64,000 bases of DNA from assembly GCA_028673005.1 (NCBI GenBank), contig CM054113.1:71744500-71808499 (forward strand), given 5' to 3'. This DNA is from Tanypteryx hageni (Eukaryota; Arthropoda; Insecta; Odonata; Petaluridae). The position numbers were made by a program, and so were the translations under genes. Of the stretch, positions 10,691-22,660 are shown piece by piece; within the stretch, counting starts at the first letter, position 1, and each line of letters opens with the position of its first letter. The notes beneath the pieces are model-generated. The model was not told the DNA's origin. It searched no databases and worked only from the letters and a program-made list of their open reading frames with translations.

Positions 10691-13600
10691 TCTTTTCTTA
10701 CATGTCTTCTTGGGTGGTGGACGTCTGTGGGGGTGGAGGTGTAGATGACGGTCGCATTCCTTTCCATATGCTCTCGCTGCGAGGCGATTGTGCAGTTCGC
10801 CCCCGTATTGGTTGTCTTTTGCCGATTTTCGAACCTCTCCGACGAAGGGAATGAGTGAGATGAAGGGAGAAATAGAATGGAGGTGGGAGAGACGAGGCGG
10901 TGGAGTGGGGGAGGGGGTGGGGGGGGTCTATTGGATGCCTTGCTCCTTTCGAAGCACATCATAGGAGAAGAGTGGCACGTGAGGATCAATAACCTTTGCT
11001 CTTCCCCCTTTTGCCCAGGGTGCACGTGTGCTCTTCTCCAAGCGCGCGCACACACACAGACGTTAACGAAGAAAACTCTCGTCATTAGGCACATGGCTTC
11101 TTGATTGCGCCCGCCCTCCATCTTGGATTTCGAGGATGGCCTCCTGGTATGATTCATTGGTCGGCAGACGGTCTTGTCTCTTCACGTTGACGTGGAGTGG
11201 GTGACCGAGAGGTGGTCTAAAAGAAGTTATAACGCGCAGTATATCTTACAGGGCCATTTTTCTTCTTCGTTGGCAATGGATGATTCTATTAGCTCTATAA
11301 TGTTGGCAGCCCGCATAATCCGCGTCCTGTAATCTGTATTTTTTTCCGTCTCCAGCATGTATATTGCGATCACGTTTTTTGAATGTCTCGGTTCATGAAT
11401 CTTTTAAAAGTTTTTTATCTGTAGTTTTGGGGTGCATTTTTGAAAATTCGTTAATTTTTTACCATTTATGTCGCTTCAACCTCTCTCTTTTCCCGAGTTG
11501 AAAGTTCCCTTTGGCGGAGGAGGTAATATTCCTGTTGAGATATTGTTCCAAAAAAAACTTGTCCAGAATGATGATGATATAAAAATGAAAGCTTTTTCTC
11601 GGGGACCTTTATATTTTTTTGCTTACTTTTATGTTCAGACGAGGGTGGCATTTCTTTATTACGACGGAAATATTTCCCGAATAATTTTATCCCAAATATT
11701 TATGTTAATCAGCGCGAGGCATTTAACGAATATTTTACCTCCGCTAAACTCGGGCCATATTTTTATAACGTGCAGGAAGTCGTATCCCGTGGCGATTTCA
11801 AACGCGTTTTCGAGATTTTATTAGAAGTATTTTCTCTCAGCTATGACAAATAGACGTATAACTATGGCACATCAGCAAAAGCGTAAGAATTCTACCTTAC
11901 TTCACCCCGATCCACCTCATCCAAAGTAATTATCTGTATCTTCTCATTGCCATTTCTTTCTTTCTTAATATTTCAAACGCATATTCCCTTTCGAACTCAT
12001 TGCCTTTTAAGAGGTAAGCATACGCAACTTAATTTTTTTATTTGACATCCAATATCATTAAGTAAGCATATGAAAGGACATAAGTGCATTTCTCGCTGTA
12101 TTGGTTGATGAATTTAAATTATTCATCATAAAATTTTGCATAGAATTATGTACCATATAAATATATGCGGAAAAGAAAACTCGAAGAATTTTACGGATTT
12201 TCATATCATGAACTACCGCCAAACGTAATAGAAGTGCACTGTAAATAACTGTGCAAAAATCACACTCCGCATTTTTTAAAGAACATCTGGCGATAGCTTT
12301 GTTAATGATAGGTAAATTTATAACAACTTAAGTTTAATGAAGTAAGGCATAAGTTATTTTATATTTCTTTTTTTAATAAATAAGTACTCGGACCAAATGT
12401 AAAATGGTAAAAATTTCCACCAATACGTAATTAGTATAAGTACGCCGGTTCAACTGGAATACTAATTTCTTGGATTATCGATATAGAGGTGGACTATTAC
12501 AGCAAGTTGTCATGTAATCAGTGAAAAAATTGTACTTCATTGAGTCCTCTCATAAAGGCTCGAGCACGAAAGTATGTGTAAATGAGTCACTCATTTTGCA
12601 CAGAGCAAATGAAGCTCGACTAGTATTAAAACTTCGTCGACTTCGTAAGCAAAGTGCTTGAGCGGTTTAACAAATGATGGCATAAAAACTAATGCTTTAT
12701 TCAGATTCCATAACATTTTCATTCGTGACGACAGATCGTCCCAGCATCCTTTTGGAACGACACCGCCTCAGACTTTTAAAATGATTCCCTACTGTTGGCG
12801 AGGAGTTAAAGATTGCTATCATCTCTCCTACTTAAGAATTTTAGTTCAATTAAAATTCGAAAAATAATTTCGATGATAAGGTTCTCATTTCTGATCGTAC
12901 TTTTCTTCAATCTGCCGACGGGTGGTCTTCGACATCCTTGCCGTCAGCTGCGCAAGGGCAGCTGAGATTCGCCGCAATAGCCGACGCAAATGGTCTCTTC
13001 TCATTAGACCTTGTCTCGGTTCTCGCAGGCGTCGTTGTTCCCCCGACGCCATTGGTCGACCGGCAATATCGCGTAATCGACTCCCAAATGACCTCTCCAA
13101 TGAACGCGGTGGAATGGTTAACTGGACCCCCATGCATAATGGACGACCAAGGGTTTTCTCTCTCTCTCTCTTTCTCCCTTCCTCTCTTTTACTCCGAGAA
13201 GAAGATCGTGAAGCGACAAGACAAAACGTCTGGTTAACAAAGCAGGAATCCCGTATTGGTGCCACTCGCATCTGAAAAGCGCAGTTAAAAATCAACACGG
13301 CGGTCGTAAATTCAGTATTTTTGTGCGGGAGTTCTTCCCTCCTAACAATTAATTGCGACAGAGAGCTTGGGGAATTCGGTGGATCTTTTTTCCTCGGTAA
13401 AACTCTTGAATGACTACGGGCACATTGAATTTGACGTATATCAGTATGCAATTAATGCACCTCACGATTGGGATATTGACGTCATCCATTGTAAACTTTG
13501 TATTCAGCAATATTTGTACTTTTAATCCATACCCTGCCTTCTTCAAGGTGTTCAGTTATATTATTTCAATAAATTTTCTGGGTTTCTTAATGCCAGAACT

Positions 13601-15242
13601 TTTTTCGTACATTCAATAATGTCTTAATGAACATTATTTAAATTGTGAAACATCTTGTTCTCCCCTATGATTATCCAGGTTTTTTCCATTTAAATAAAAA
13701 TATTGTGGATGAGAAAAAAAATCATTTTATAAATAGCTGGTTAAAATAAAGAATTAATTTGCCATCTGCAGATTTTCTCCGTGGTAATTAGCAAGGAAAT
13801 GTTTGTCATTAAACTAGTATTTCGGCAAGAAAAATTTAATTAATTATAAAAAATAATGAAAGAATATATACATATAATGTTTTCGAGCTCCTTCCTAGCA
13901 CACCGCTACTTTTTTTAAACACGCAATAAAATTAATGGTGGAAGTCGTAACTCTGTGGAATTGCACCGTAAATAGGGGCACATGCGAGAGGATACACTTG
14001 TACGAACCCACGAGAACCCTTAGTTGTGGAATTTTTACGAGTGTTTTCCGTCGATTGCGGTTCTATAAAGTAGTGCGCAACCCTCTTGTTTCTTCCTGCA
14101 ATGTAATGAGCAATCTAACTTTTTTGCGCGCTGGACATAAAACGACGATTGCACATGCGATAATCATTTTCGACTAGCATCGATGTCTACATGGCACTGT
14201 AAAAATTCCTGCACGATACCTCAGTCAAAAAATTTAAATTTGGTGCAGTTTAACTAACGTTATTAAACTTAGCTCTACTACATTCCTGAAAGTAATAAAT
14301 CTCTGAGCAGTTACATTCCCGTATCAATTTAATATTTAGAAGCTAAACATTAAATATTATACACGAACTGGATGTCTGTTATGTAAACAACCTTGCCCGT
14401 AAAAACTCTAAAACACGCTATTTATGTCCATTGTATTGTAATGCAGTGTGATGGGATCGCGTTAAGTTTTGCGTAACTCCGAATTCCAAACTTATTGCAT
14501 ACATATTTACCGCTATTTCAGAAATTCCATAAATAAACGATCATACCAAAAATATGACTAATTTTTACAAAAAATAAAACAATTTTGATGTAGAACCTGT
14601 GAATCGATTTAATAGAAGCGTTTTCGCCTCAATGCAAGTTTATCCGTTGCTATGATTCAATTGCCTTTTTGTATGAGCCCTTAGCCACAGTCGGTAAAAA
14701 ATCGCTTGAAAATATATGAAAACGAAATTTTACCCTCTGCAAATAGACGAAATCTGGTGCCATCACGTTGAAGTGGCTAAAAATAACGATGATCTTACGC
14801 GTGAAACACGCGCTCGGGTCTTTCTGCCGCGCGCGTTCGAATGGTGTATAACGTATAAGTGAACGCGTAATGAGGGAGTAAGTCAAACCGAGAATCGATA
14901 GGTGCGCAAATGCCGTTTCAATGATTCCTAGCGATTAAGACGGTGGAGATTGAGATCTCGAAGAATTGGAACGAAGGAAATCATACACCAGAGAGTTAGA
15001 ATGGTGGTGGAGAAGGAAGAGGGAGGGGCGTGTAGTGCATGATGAAGTCGCAGTTTTTATAAAGAAAAGATAAAACTCCTTGGGGCATGGGAGGAAACGT
15101 GATACTCGTCTGAAGGGGGATGGAAATCCCCCTTTTCAGCCAGATTAAAAATTGTCTTTTTTAGCCTCCCAATAAAGCAGTTTTACTGCAGAAACTTTTA
15201 TGTTCTATGCAGGCCCCTCTTAAGAGGGAGGAGCTGGGTGGG
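10691..15242. other. No recognisable gene
   Basis: Mixed composition. The longest non-repetitive frame is 188 residues on the minus strand at 12885-13451, Arg- and Ser-rich, with no motif that I recognise. It overlaps 99- and 117-residue plus-strand frames, which argues against coding. A GC-richer patch at about 12900-13280 contains a short CT run. The remainder is AT-rich with nothing supported. Confidence 0.45.
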
Positions 15243-17050
15243 CAGGCGCCCAGGGCCCCGCGTCCAGGGGGGCCCCTCGCCTTCCGATTCCACTTTTGAA
15301 TTTAGCGCAACTCCATGTAAAATGATACAACGTTCGCGGGACGTGAAAACATCGCTCTACATAGATTCTATGACAAGGGCGTCACCGTTCGGCGAGGGAA
15401 ATTTATGTAGAATTAGTAGAACACTTCGTAAGTTTTAAGGAAATCTCAGATGCAACAGGAAAATGACTTTTCGAAACTATATTTTTAAAACGGGAATCTC
15501 CTTGAAGTATTGCAGAGGACAGGGATACGACAACGGCGCGAATATGAAGGGTTATCAATAGGGAGTTCGAGCACTCATTTTAAGTACAAATTGAAGAGTA
15601 TTTTTTATGCCATGTGGACCCCATAACTTAAATTTGGTTATCTGTGATATGGCTTATTTTTTCCCTTCAGGCAATGTCGCTTTTTAGTGCGTATGTACAC
15701 TATATTTGCAGCCTCTCCGGCAAGATGGAATATCTTCAAGAGATATATAGATATATCACTAAAATTCTTATCTAATACTAGGTGGGAATCCAGACTCGAA
15801 AGTATAGAAGCTGTACGCTTTCAATTATCAAAACTTAAAGAACCTTTACTCGAAGTAGCAGAAATTTGTCAAGATCCGAAAATATAAAGCTAATAAAATT
15901 CACTGATTTCCTATTAATTAAACAGCTTCGAATTTTTGCATTCAATTATAGTTTAGTATGGCATACTAATAGTAGTAAATAAAGTCAGTAAGGTTCTACA
16001 ATCTGCTCAAGTTCCGATAGATATGGCAGTTAAACATCTTGAAGCATTGAAATCAGCATTAAACACTTATAGAAATGAAGGATTTAATCATGCTCCAGAA
16101 GTAGCTAAACAACTCAAAAATGAGACAAACCGATACAAAATTTTCTAATAAGAGTAAAAGGCGACATTTCGATTTTGAAGAGAGGATGATAGATTGAAAA
16201 ATGCGAAGGAGCGATTTAAAACGGATTTCTGTTTTTGAGTCATGGATATGGCATTGAGCTTTCTGTCCTGGCGATTGGATCAATACGAAGAGTATATATC
16301 TAGATTTGGGTTCATGCACAACATAAAACTTGGAATGTAATAGACTTGCAGAAAGTCTATTGCGATGTACAACAAGTTTTGAAGGATGAAACCAACTCGG
16401 ATTCCGAAAGCGACGTAGATGGAATTGAGTTTATTGAAGAATTAAGAATTTTATCGAAAACGGTACCAGAAAACTACAGTGTAATTGGTATTTTAAATTT
16501 CTTGCATAAAAATAGATTGCATGAAATATACCTAAACACGAAAATACTTTGTAGGATAATTCTTACAATACCAGTGACCGTAGCGTCCACTGAAGATCGT
16601 TTTCAAAATTAAAATCAATAAAAAATTATTTACGATCGACTATTTCAGAAGAAAGGCTGACCGGGTTGCCACTGTTATCCATTGAACAAAAGGAAGTTGA
16701 TAAGATTGACAGGTCAAGAATAATTGATAGATCTGCTCATATGAAAGCTAGAAAAGTAAAATTTTAAAATGTATTTCATAATAAAGTTTTGCAAGATTTT
16801 TTACTCATGTAATTAATGATGACTGTTCATACTTAGGTTTTTCTATGAATTGGAAAGTATACTGTATGTATTAATGTAAAATTTTTTAATAGATAACATT
16901 TTTGTCTAATTCCTCTGAATTTAATCTGAATTTTATTTATACTAAATTTTTACTTTTAAAAAGGTATTAATATCTAAATTATAAATATATATATTTTTTG
17001 CGTGTGGGTAGGGAGCCCCGCGGCAGTCGCATCGCCCCCAGCCCCGCGGA
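15243..17050 (+). mobile_element. Broken hAT-type DNA transposon, ZMYM1-like lineage
   Basis: The element contains a decayed transposase (see 15672-16765) between two conspicuous GC-rich blocks in otherwise AT-rich DNA: CAGGCGCCCAGGGCCCCGCG at 15243-15262 and GGGAGCCCCGCGG at about 17011-17023, followed by more GCCCC words to 17048. In this lineage the ends are typically C/G-rich and begin with CAGG, so the blocks are candidate termini. I cannot align them cleanly as inverted repeats and no 8-bp target duplication is obvious. A possible AATAAA polyadenylation signal lies just after the coding remnant, near 16780. Confidence 0.6.
15672..16765 (+). pseudogene. hAT transposase remnant (ZMYM1-like)
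   Basis: Fragments of one transposase lie in order. At 15690-15890 the frame reads YTIFAASPARWNIFK and LSNTRWESRLESIEAVRFQ. From about 15900 to 16140 the stretches NSFEFL and VNKVSKVLQSAQVPIDMAV are followed by YRNEGFNHAPEVAKQL. From 16180 to 16330 the stretch RLKNAKERFKTDF precedes FGFMHNI. At 16430-16612 come EFIEELRILSKTVPENYS and RIILTIPVTVASTEDRFQ, the start of the hAT C-terminal dimerisation domain (family norm TIPVTVASAERSFSKLK). The end then follows in another frame as ISEERLTGLPLLSIEQKE. I know this block order from ZMYM1-like and hAT-related proteins. Many stops and at least one frameshift in the dimerisation domain make it non-functional. Confidence 0.85.
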
Positions 17051-17934
17051 ACTTGAGAAACTGACCGAATTACAAGTATCTCTCACAAACATTTCAAGAG
17101 TAAAAATATCTATGCAAGAAATGGTGGAAGTGCAGGAGGGAAGCTCGAGTTCCTATGACGGAAACCAGGGCCAGCCCGAGACGTTATCCCTATCATCCAT
17201 CTATGCATTACTTGCAAGTGAATAAGTATTGAATACCAATTTATATCGCGGAACAGGTTGGAATCTTCATGGCATTCCTTTAATTTTTTAATATCAATAA
17301 TTTTACAGGGCGATGAAAATATCTCAACAAACATTTACGGCGGGGGACGTTGGAGTGTATCTAGCCCAGGGTGCCAAAATTCCTCGGGTACAATTGATTC
17401 ATCTCGATTCTTTTTTATAATCTAGTATTGGAGAATCGCCACTGATGGGGCTACTTTTTAGCCGAAATGCGCATCTTTTTATGAATACTGGAGAGATACA
17501 TTTTGTCAAATGCATTGTGGTAGTATTAAGATTATTTTCGATGAGAATTAGTTCCGTGGAAGATAAATTGGTGGCGAATATTAGCAGTTTTCTTTTTCAG
17601 TCTGGTGATTTATCGTAGAAGGAAATATGAAGACGATGAACAAAGCCTTCTCCAGAAATAAAATAGGTATTGACAGGTGTGTATTTGTTCAAACTATCAG
17701 CCCCTTTAATTTTCCGGATTCCTGTGGCAAGAAAATGCTATTCTTACACGTCGCCGTTACTTTCCTTTCAACCAAGCCAAATAATTCAAAAATCGCACGC
17801 CTACCTTCCGCCCTCTCGACCCTCAGCCTTCTAAAAAAAGCCACATTCATCCTCATTCTATCTATTTTTGTACAATGATAATATTTATCCAACGAATTTC
17901 GTGACAATTGCAGTGGAAACGAGCCTTCATTAGA
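17051..17934. other. No recognisable gene
   Basis: Mixed, mostly AT-rich sequence with short frames only. Nothing supported. Confidence 0.45.
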
Positions 17935-18560
17935 TCCTTTGTACTTCTCTCTCTCGCTACCCCATGCGCCACTCTTAGTACCGTTCTCGGTCTCCGACAC
18001 GCCCTCGCCACCTCCTCTTTTTCTTCACTCCCTCCCTCCCTCCCCCTCGCGCTTTCCCGACGTTTTTTCTCCTCCCTCTTCCAACCTCTTCCTCCAAAAC
18101 GCTCTCTACATCTTTCCCTCGCTCTTTCTCTTTCCCTTCTACTCTCCCTGCCTCTTTCCCTCCGCCTTTCCCTCCCTCTCCTTCTCTTCTCTCACTCTAC
18201 TTTATCTCCATCCTCTCTTCCTCTCCAGCCTTTTATCCCTCTCACAACCCTCTCTTTTTCATTCTCCGAGCGCCACTATGACCGCGCGCATACACACGCA
18301 CGTATATTTATACACGCATGCACACACGCACTCACACCTCCATTCCCAACACTGCGCCTTCTTCTCCGAAGAGCGCATTATCGCTTTCTTCATAATTTTT
18401 TCGGTTCTCCCCACGCCTTTTTTTCCATTCTCTCGCTCCTTCTTCCCTTCTTTTTTTCCAATTTCCATCTCTTCCCCCTTCCCCGCCCATGTCGGCGCAT
18501 GCCATCCACCCACTACTGCTCAAATGTTACTCCTCCTCTTCTCTTTCTTTTCCTTACGCC
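17935..18560 (+). repeat. Long polypyrimidine tract
   Basis: About 600 bases strongly enriched in C and T, with a (CA)-rich patch at 18288-18345. It keeps 306- and 250-residue frames open at the same time in two registers. Both are Ser/Leu/Phe/Pro low-complexity and should not be annotated as proteins. Confidence 0.8.
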
Positions 18561-21248
18561 CATGCCGGAGTCATTCCTTAGAAAAAGAGAAACGACCCCG
18601 CCTCTGCTCCACGCCCAAGACTTCACGTGCGATCATCTCTCTCGCGTTTTACTCGCAAGAAAGTGTTGTTCCATTCACAAAAATTGCTTAATGGATGGTG
18701 TCTCTTTTAAGGTGACGGTTTTTCATATCCTGAAAGCGTCGGTAAATTATTCATACCTATGTGACCCACATTCAAATGATCGTTCATTACACGGCCCGAT
18801 TCTCGTCCATATTTTTTTCTGTGTTTGAGAAAATTTTGTCTCCAAGAAACAGTGATGCTCGTTTTATTCAACGGATAAATATAGACGTGAAAAAATTTAT
18901 ATTCATCAGATATAGTTTCTCCTTTCATTTTCTGAATAACATTTTAATTTTAATTTATTTTTCTTTATAGGAAGCGGAGACTAATAATAACCATGAGAGA
19001 TTTTATCCTCGATTTTTGTGGTGTCGACGAAATTAAAATGGGTATTCCATAACTGTTTATGGGACCGTAAGACGCGCCGAAGTTGTAAGAAGAAATATTC
19101 ATAAAAATAGTTTAATGCATGGTCTAAAACATATCTTGACATAGTGGAACGAAAACAGAAATTCAACATTTTGAATTTCCCATGAAAAACTATCGTCTTA
19201 GAACTCCATCAAATTCTTCGCGAACACCGCCACAGACATCACTCTTAGTATTTTTACAAGCATATTCACTTCCTTCAAAAAGTCCATAAGCTTTGCTACC
19301 GGATATTCTTTTGAAGAACCCACAATTGTTGTACGAATTTATAAATGTTAATTTAAGCATACTAGTTATTGGTGCTTGCATACTGCAAGCGATTAAAAAT
19401 CACCATACACCAAGATCTAAACTCGTAAATAAACCAACGTGACAGCATATGAACTACGCAGAGCCCATTTAAATAAGATAGTACTTTTCATTTTCCCAGA
19501 AATTAAGGCATCTATCCTGAATTTCTAAATTCTTTGGCAATCGGCTCTCGTCCAAGTTTTCGAATTTCACGTTTCATGGCTCAGATCGCCCTTTTTAAGC
19601 AATAACTATAATCATCATTAAGACAGTCTATATGTTACACAATGTATGTAAAAATTAGGATATTTTATGTGTTATGATTATGGTAACATCATTTGTGCCT
19701 TTTGGTATGTATCCGGATAAAATAATTAATTTAAAATTATCACGCCATCATATGTATACGTCGTTGACTGAAATCAAATGGATTATAATACATTCTAAGC
19801 ATTGAATCAATGCACTTGAAGTATGGAAAATCAATTACCATTGAAAGGCATTGGAGTCGTTGCTATGGTAGATAATTTTTTTCATTGTTGAAAATCGAAT
19901 AACATTTCATAATTTTATGATTAAAATCAAATTTTTACTCATTCAGCATGGATTTTAATTTTGTCTTCAAGATAAATAAACTTCATTCTTTCTTCCACAG
20001 TATAGTGTATGTCCCGACTTTGTATATTAATTTTAAATAATTTAAAAAAAGCAATTTTATATAGCCCTGCACAGTTTTCAGTGCTTTTCTTATGAGGGTT
20101 TAAAATTGGACTTTGGGATCAAAACACCACTTAAATATAACGTTCTCTGGAATTTCGGATTTTTCCAAGAGGTTGTACCCAATGACCTATCTTCCTTCCA
20201 AATTTAAGCTCTGTATCACTTCTAAAAGTACCTTAGGTTTTATGTGATATATCCATTATCCTATATATATCCTATATAGTATGTAAGAAGCAGTTATTTA
20301 TAATGAAGCGTCGAGAAGGACATTTTTGGGTGTGCTACCTATCAGGAGCTATTCTACCTATTAATGTGGAAACTGAGACACGGATTTACGATTGTAGTAC
20401 CATCGCACTATAACACAGGACGATTTAAAGGACTTTTTCCAGACTACATATATAAATTTATGACTGGGGAAACACTATAATTTGTATCGTGCAGCAAATA
20501 TGATACAACATTCATGTCGAATTCAACGAAATAGTAATCTGGTCATTGTTGATTTGGGCATGATCAAGATTTCATTAGTTATCAATATGTTAGATAACTG
20601 ATCAAGATTAAGAAAAGGACGGAAAGTAGGCACGAAGATATTTCAGCACTGTGTAAAATGCGTCGAAACGAGAAGTAAAATATGGGAAAGATTCATCAAG
20701 TTAAAGAAGATGGAAATAAAAAAATGAAATTTTAAGAAACAGAAAGTAAAAGCGACTTGTTGGAAGGAAATATTTAAAGACAAATTAGCTGAGAATGCCG
20801 AAATATATTCGATAGCAATGATAAGGACGGAGAGATGGAGTGGGGCAAATAAGATGAAAAAAGATTGAGGAAATAGGGGAGAGAAAATCACCGAGGGAGG
20901 AGGGATAAAATAATCGAAAATTAGAATATGATAAAAAAATTGTATTTCTTTTTATATATACATATATGTATACGTGTACAAAATTATATATGCTATTTTA
21001 TGGACACACAATAATAATTAATAAAGCACGTATTCGTCTTTTCATGGCTCAAGGCGAAGGGACGATTATTAATTATTTCATCAGGCTCACCGAAGACTTG
21101 GCTAGGACATTGAAAATGTAAGAAGTAGGAAGAGAAGAAGAAAGAAAACTGAAGCATTGGAGAAAAAGAGGAGAAGGAGTATGAAGAGAGAGGAGAATAT
21201 ATTTAAATAATATACGATGAATAAGGAAACAAAGAGGAATTGAAGGAA
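18561..21248. other. No recognisable gene
   Basis: AT-rich. The interval 20640-21240 is unusually A/G-rich on the plus strand and might be an old retroelement tail (words such as GAAGAGAAG), but I can support no domain. Confidence 0.4.
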
Positions 21249-22116
21249 AATAAACGGCGCAATATACATTGCACAAACCTTCTCATATACGTTTGGTCGA
21301 CTGTGTACGCTTATAAAAGAAAAACGCCTATAAATAAAAGTTAACCGTAGTTTAGTGTATATTTTAATGCCACTGGTCGATATTTAATAATTTTTGGGAC
21401 ATATGGCTTAGTAAGTATTATTTGTGACATCAGGCTATATGATTGGATGGATTTTAATCAAAATCCTTATAACATTTTTGAGTAAATCGAATTTTGTTTC
21501 AAAATATCCAAAATTAAAGTACCCTTAATTGTTGCGCAATATCGTTCATCTCTTCAGAGTATCTATTATGAATTATAGTATCTACAAATATGAGGTATCA
21601 TTCCATTCAGTTTAACCATTTAGGCTGTAATAAGATTTTTAGTGGATCGCGGTGGAGGCGTGACGTCATAGGGCTTGGGTAAGGTAGCTTAGCGTACATT
21701 GTAATGTCCCTGGACGCCATATAGTGATTTAAAGAGATATCTAGCTTACGTAACATTATTTTTGACATTAGGTTCTACAATTGGAATGATTTTAATCAAA
21801 TTATCTGGAGCCATTTTTGAGTAAATAAAGGTTTTCTAAAAATCGCCAAGAATAAACTACCCTTAATTTTTGACAATATCATTTTTATAAATAGAAGGTC
21901 TGCAAAAGATTATATATTGCACAAATACGAAATATCATTCGATTTCATATACGCGTTTGGGTCCTAGAACAGCGAACAGACAGGCAGACAGACGGCATGG
22001 CGAAAACCACTTTTATGGACTCAGGGACACCTAAAACGTGTATTTCCATAAAAATCTCGAAGTCGATTTTTTTCACGATAACATCTCAATATACTACGTA
22101 TATGAGAAAGTAAAAA
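21249..22116. repeat. Dispersed repeat family 1, copy A
   Basis: Nearly identical over its whole length to 43277-44162. Differences include a 12-base indel near the left end, one base inside the CAGACAGGCAGACAGACGG run and small changes at the right end. The left end carries CTTCTCATATACG close to the boundary. The right end closes with TACTACGTATATGAGAAAG and TAAAAA, so the ends are short imperfect inverted repeats. There is no coding capacity. The right ~130 bases resemble the end module of repeat family 2. The best description is a recently mobile non-autonomous element of unknown superfamily. Confidence 0.85.
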
Positions 22117-22609
22117 GGTGGACAGGTAAATATAATAGATGGGGAGGTATATGTAAAACAAGTGAAGATATAAAAATGAATATGTATAACCAACTTTTAT
22201 ATAGTTCATACTTTAATATGAATAAACTCTATAATATAATTATGATAACCTTTCTGCTTGCATGGGCGTAAAAATTTGCAAAAGTGTCTATCAGCTGTTG
22301 AGTGATGTGGGGGTCTCTATATTTAACCTTTAATCTTTTTGCAGTTGAGTAAATGGCAGACAAAAGTAGAGAACACAGTGGCAAACGTAAGAATGTTTGG
22401 TATATAAGGAGTAAGAATTTTGATAGTATCTTTTGTTTCATTAATGAAAATACTGACTCTTCCATTCATATTGCTTAAAATCAACGAAAATGTACTGCTA
22501 GTTCATAGTAATTCAGCTTTAGATACTAGTAGGAGTGAACCTTTTGATCACCAACGAGGTTTTCAATAGTCTTTGCATAGGGAAAACGGTTTTCAGATTA
22601 ATCTTATAT
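22117..22609. other. No recognisable gene
   Basis: AT-rich spacer between repeat copy A and the 3' end of the minus-strand non-LTR element. Nothing supported. Confidence 0.5.
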
Positions 22610-22660
22610 ACAACAACACACCTTGACGCTTTCCCTTGCGGGGTAAGCCATGTCTGCCAA

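Noticed and set aside
10168..11157. 329-residue minus-strand open frame
   Set aside because: Lies on a polypurine/polypyrimidine tract, is open in several registers at once, has Ser/Pro/Leu low complexity and no domain.
12885..13451. 188-residue minus-strand frame
   Set aside because: Not low complexity throughout, but no recognisable motif, overlapping open frames on the other strand and no splice or start context that supports a gene.
17908..18828. 306-residue plus-strand open frame
   Set aside because: Compositional artefact of a C/T-rich tract; a second register is open over 250 residues in the same interval.
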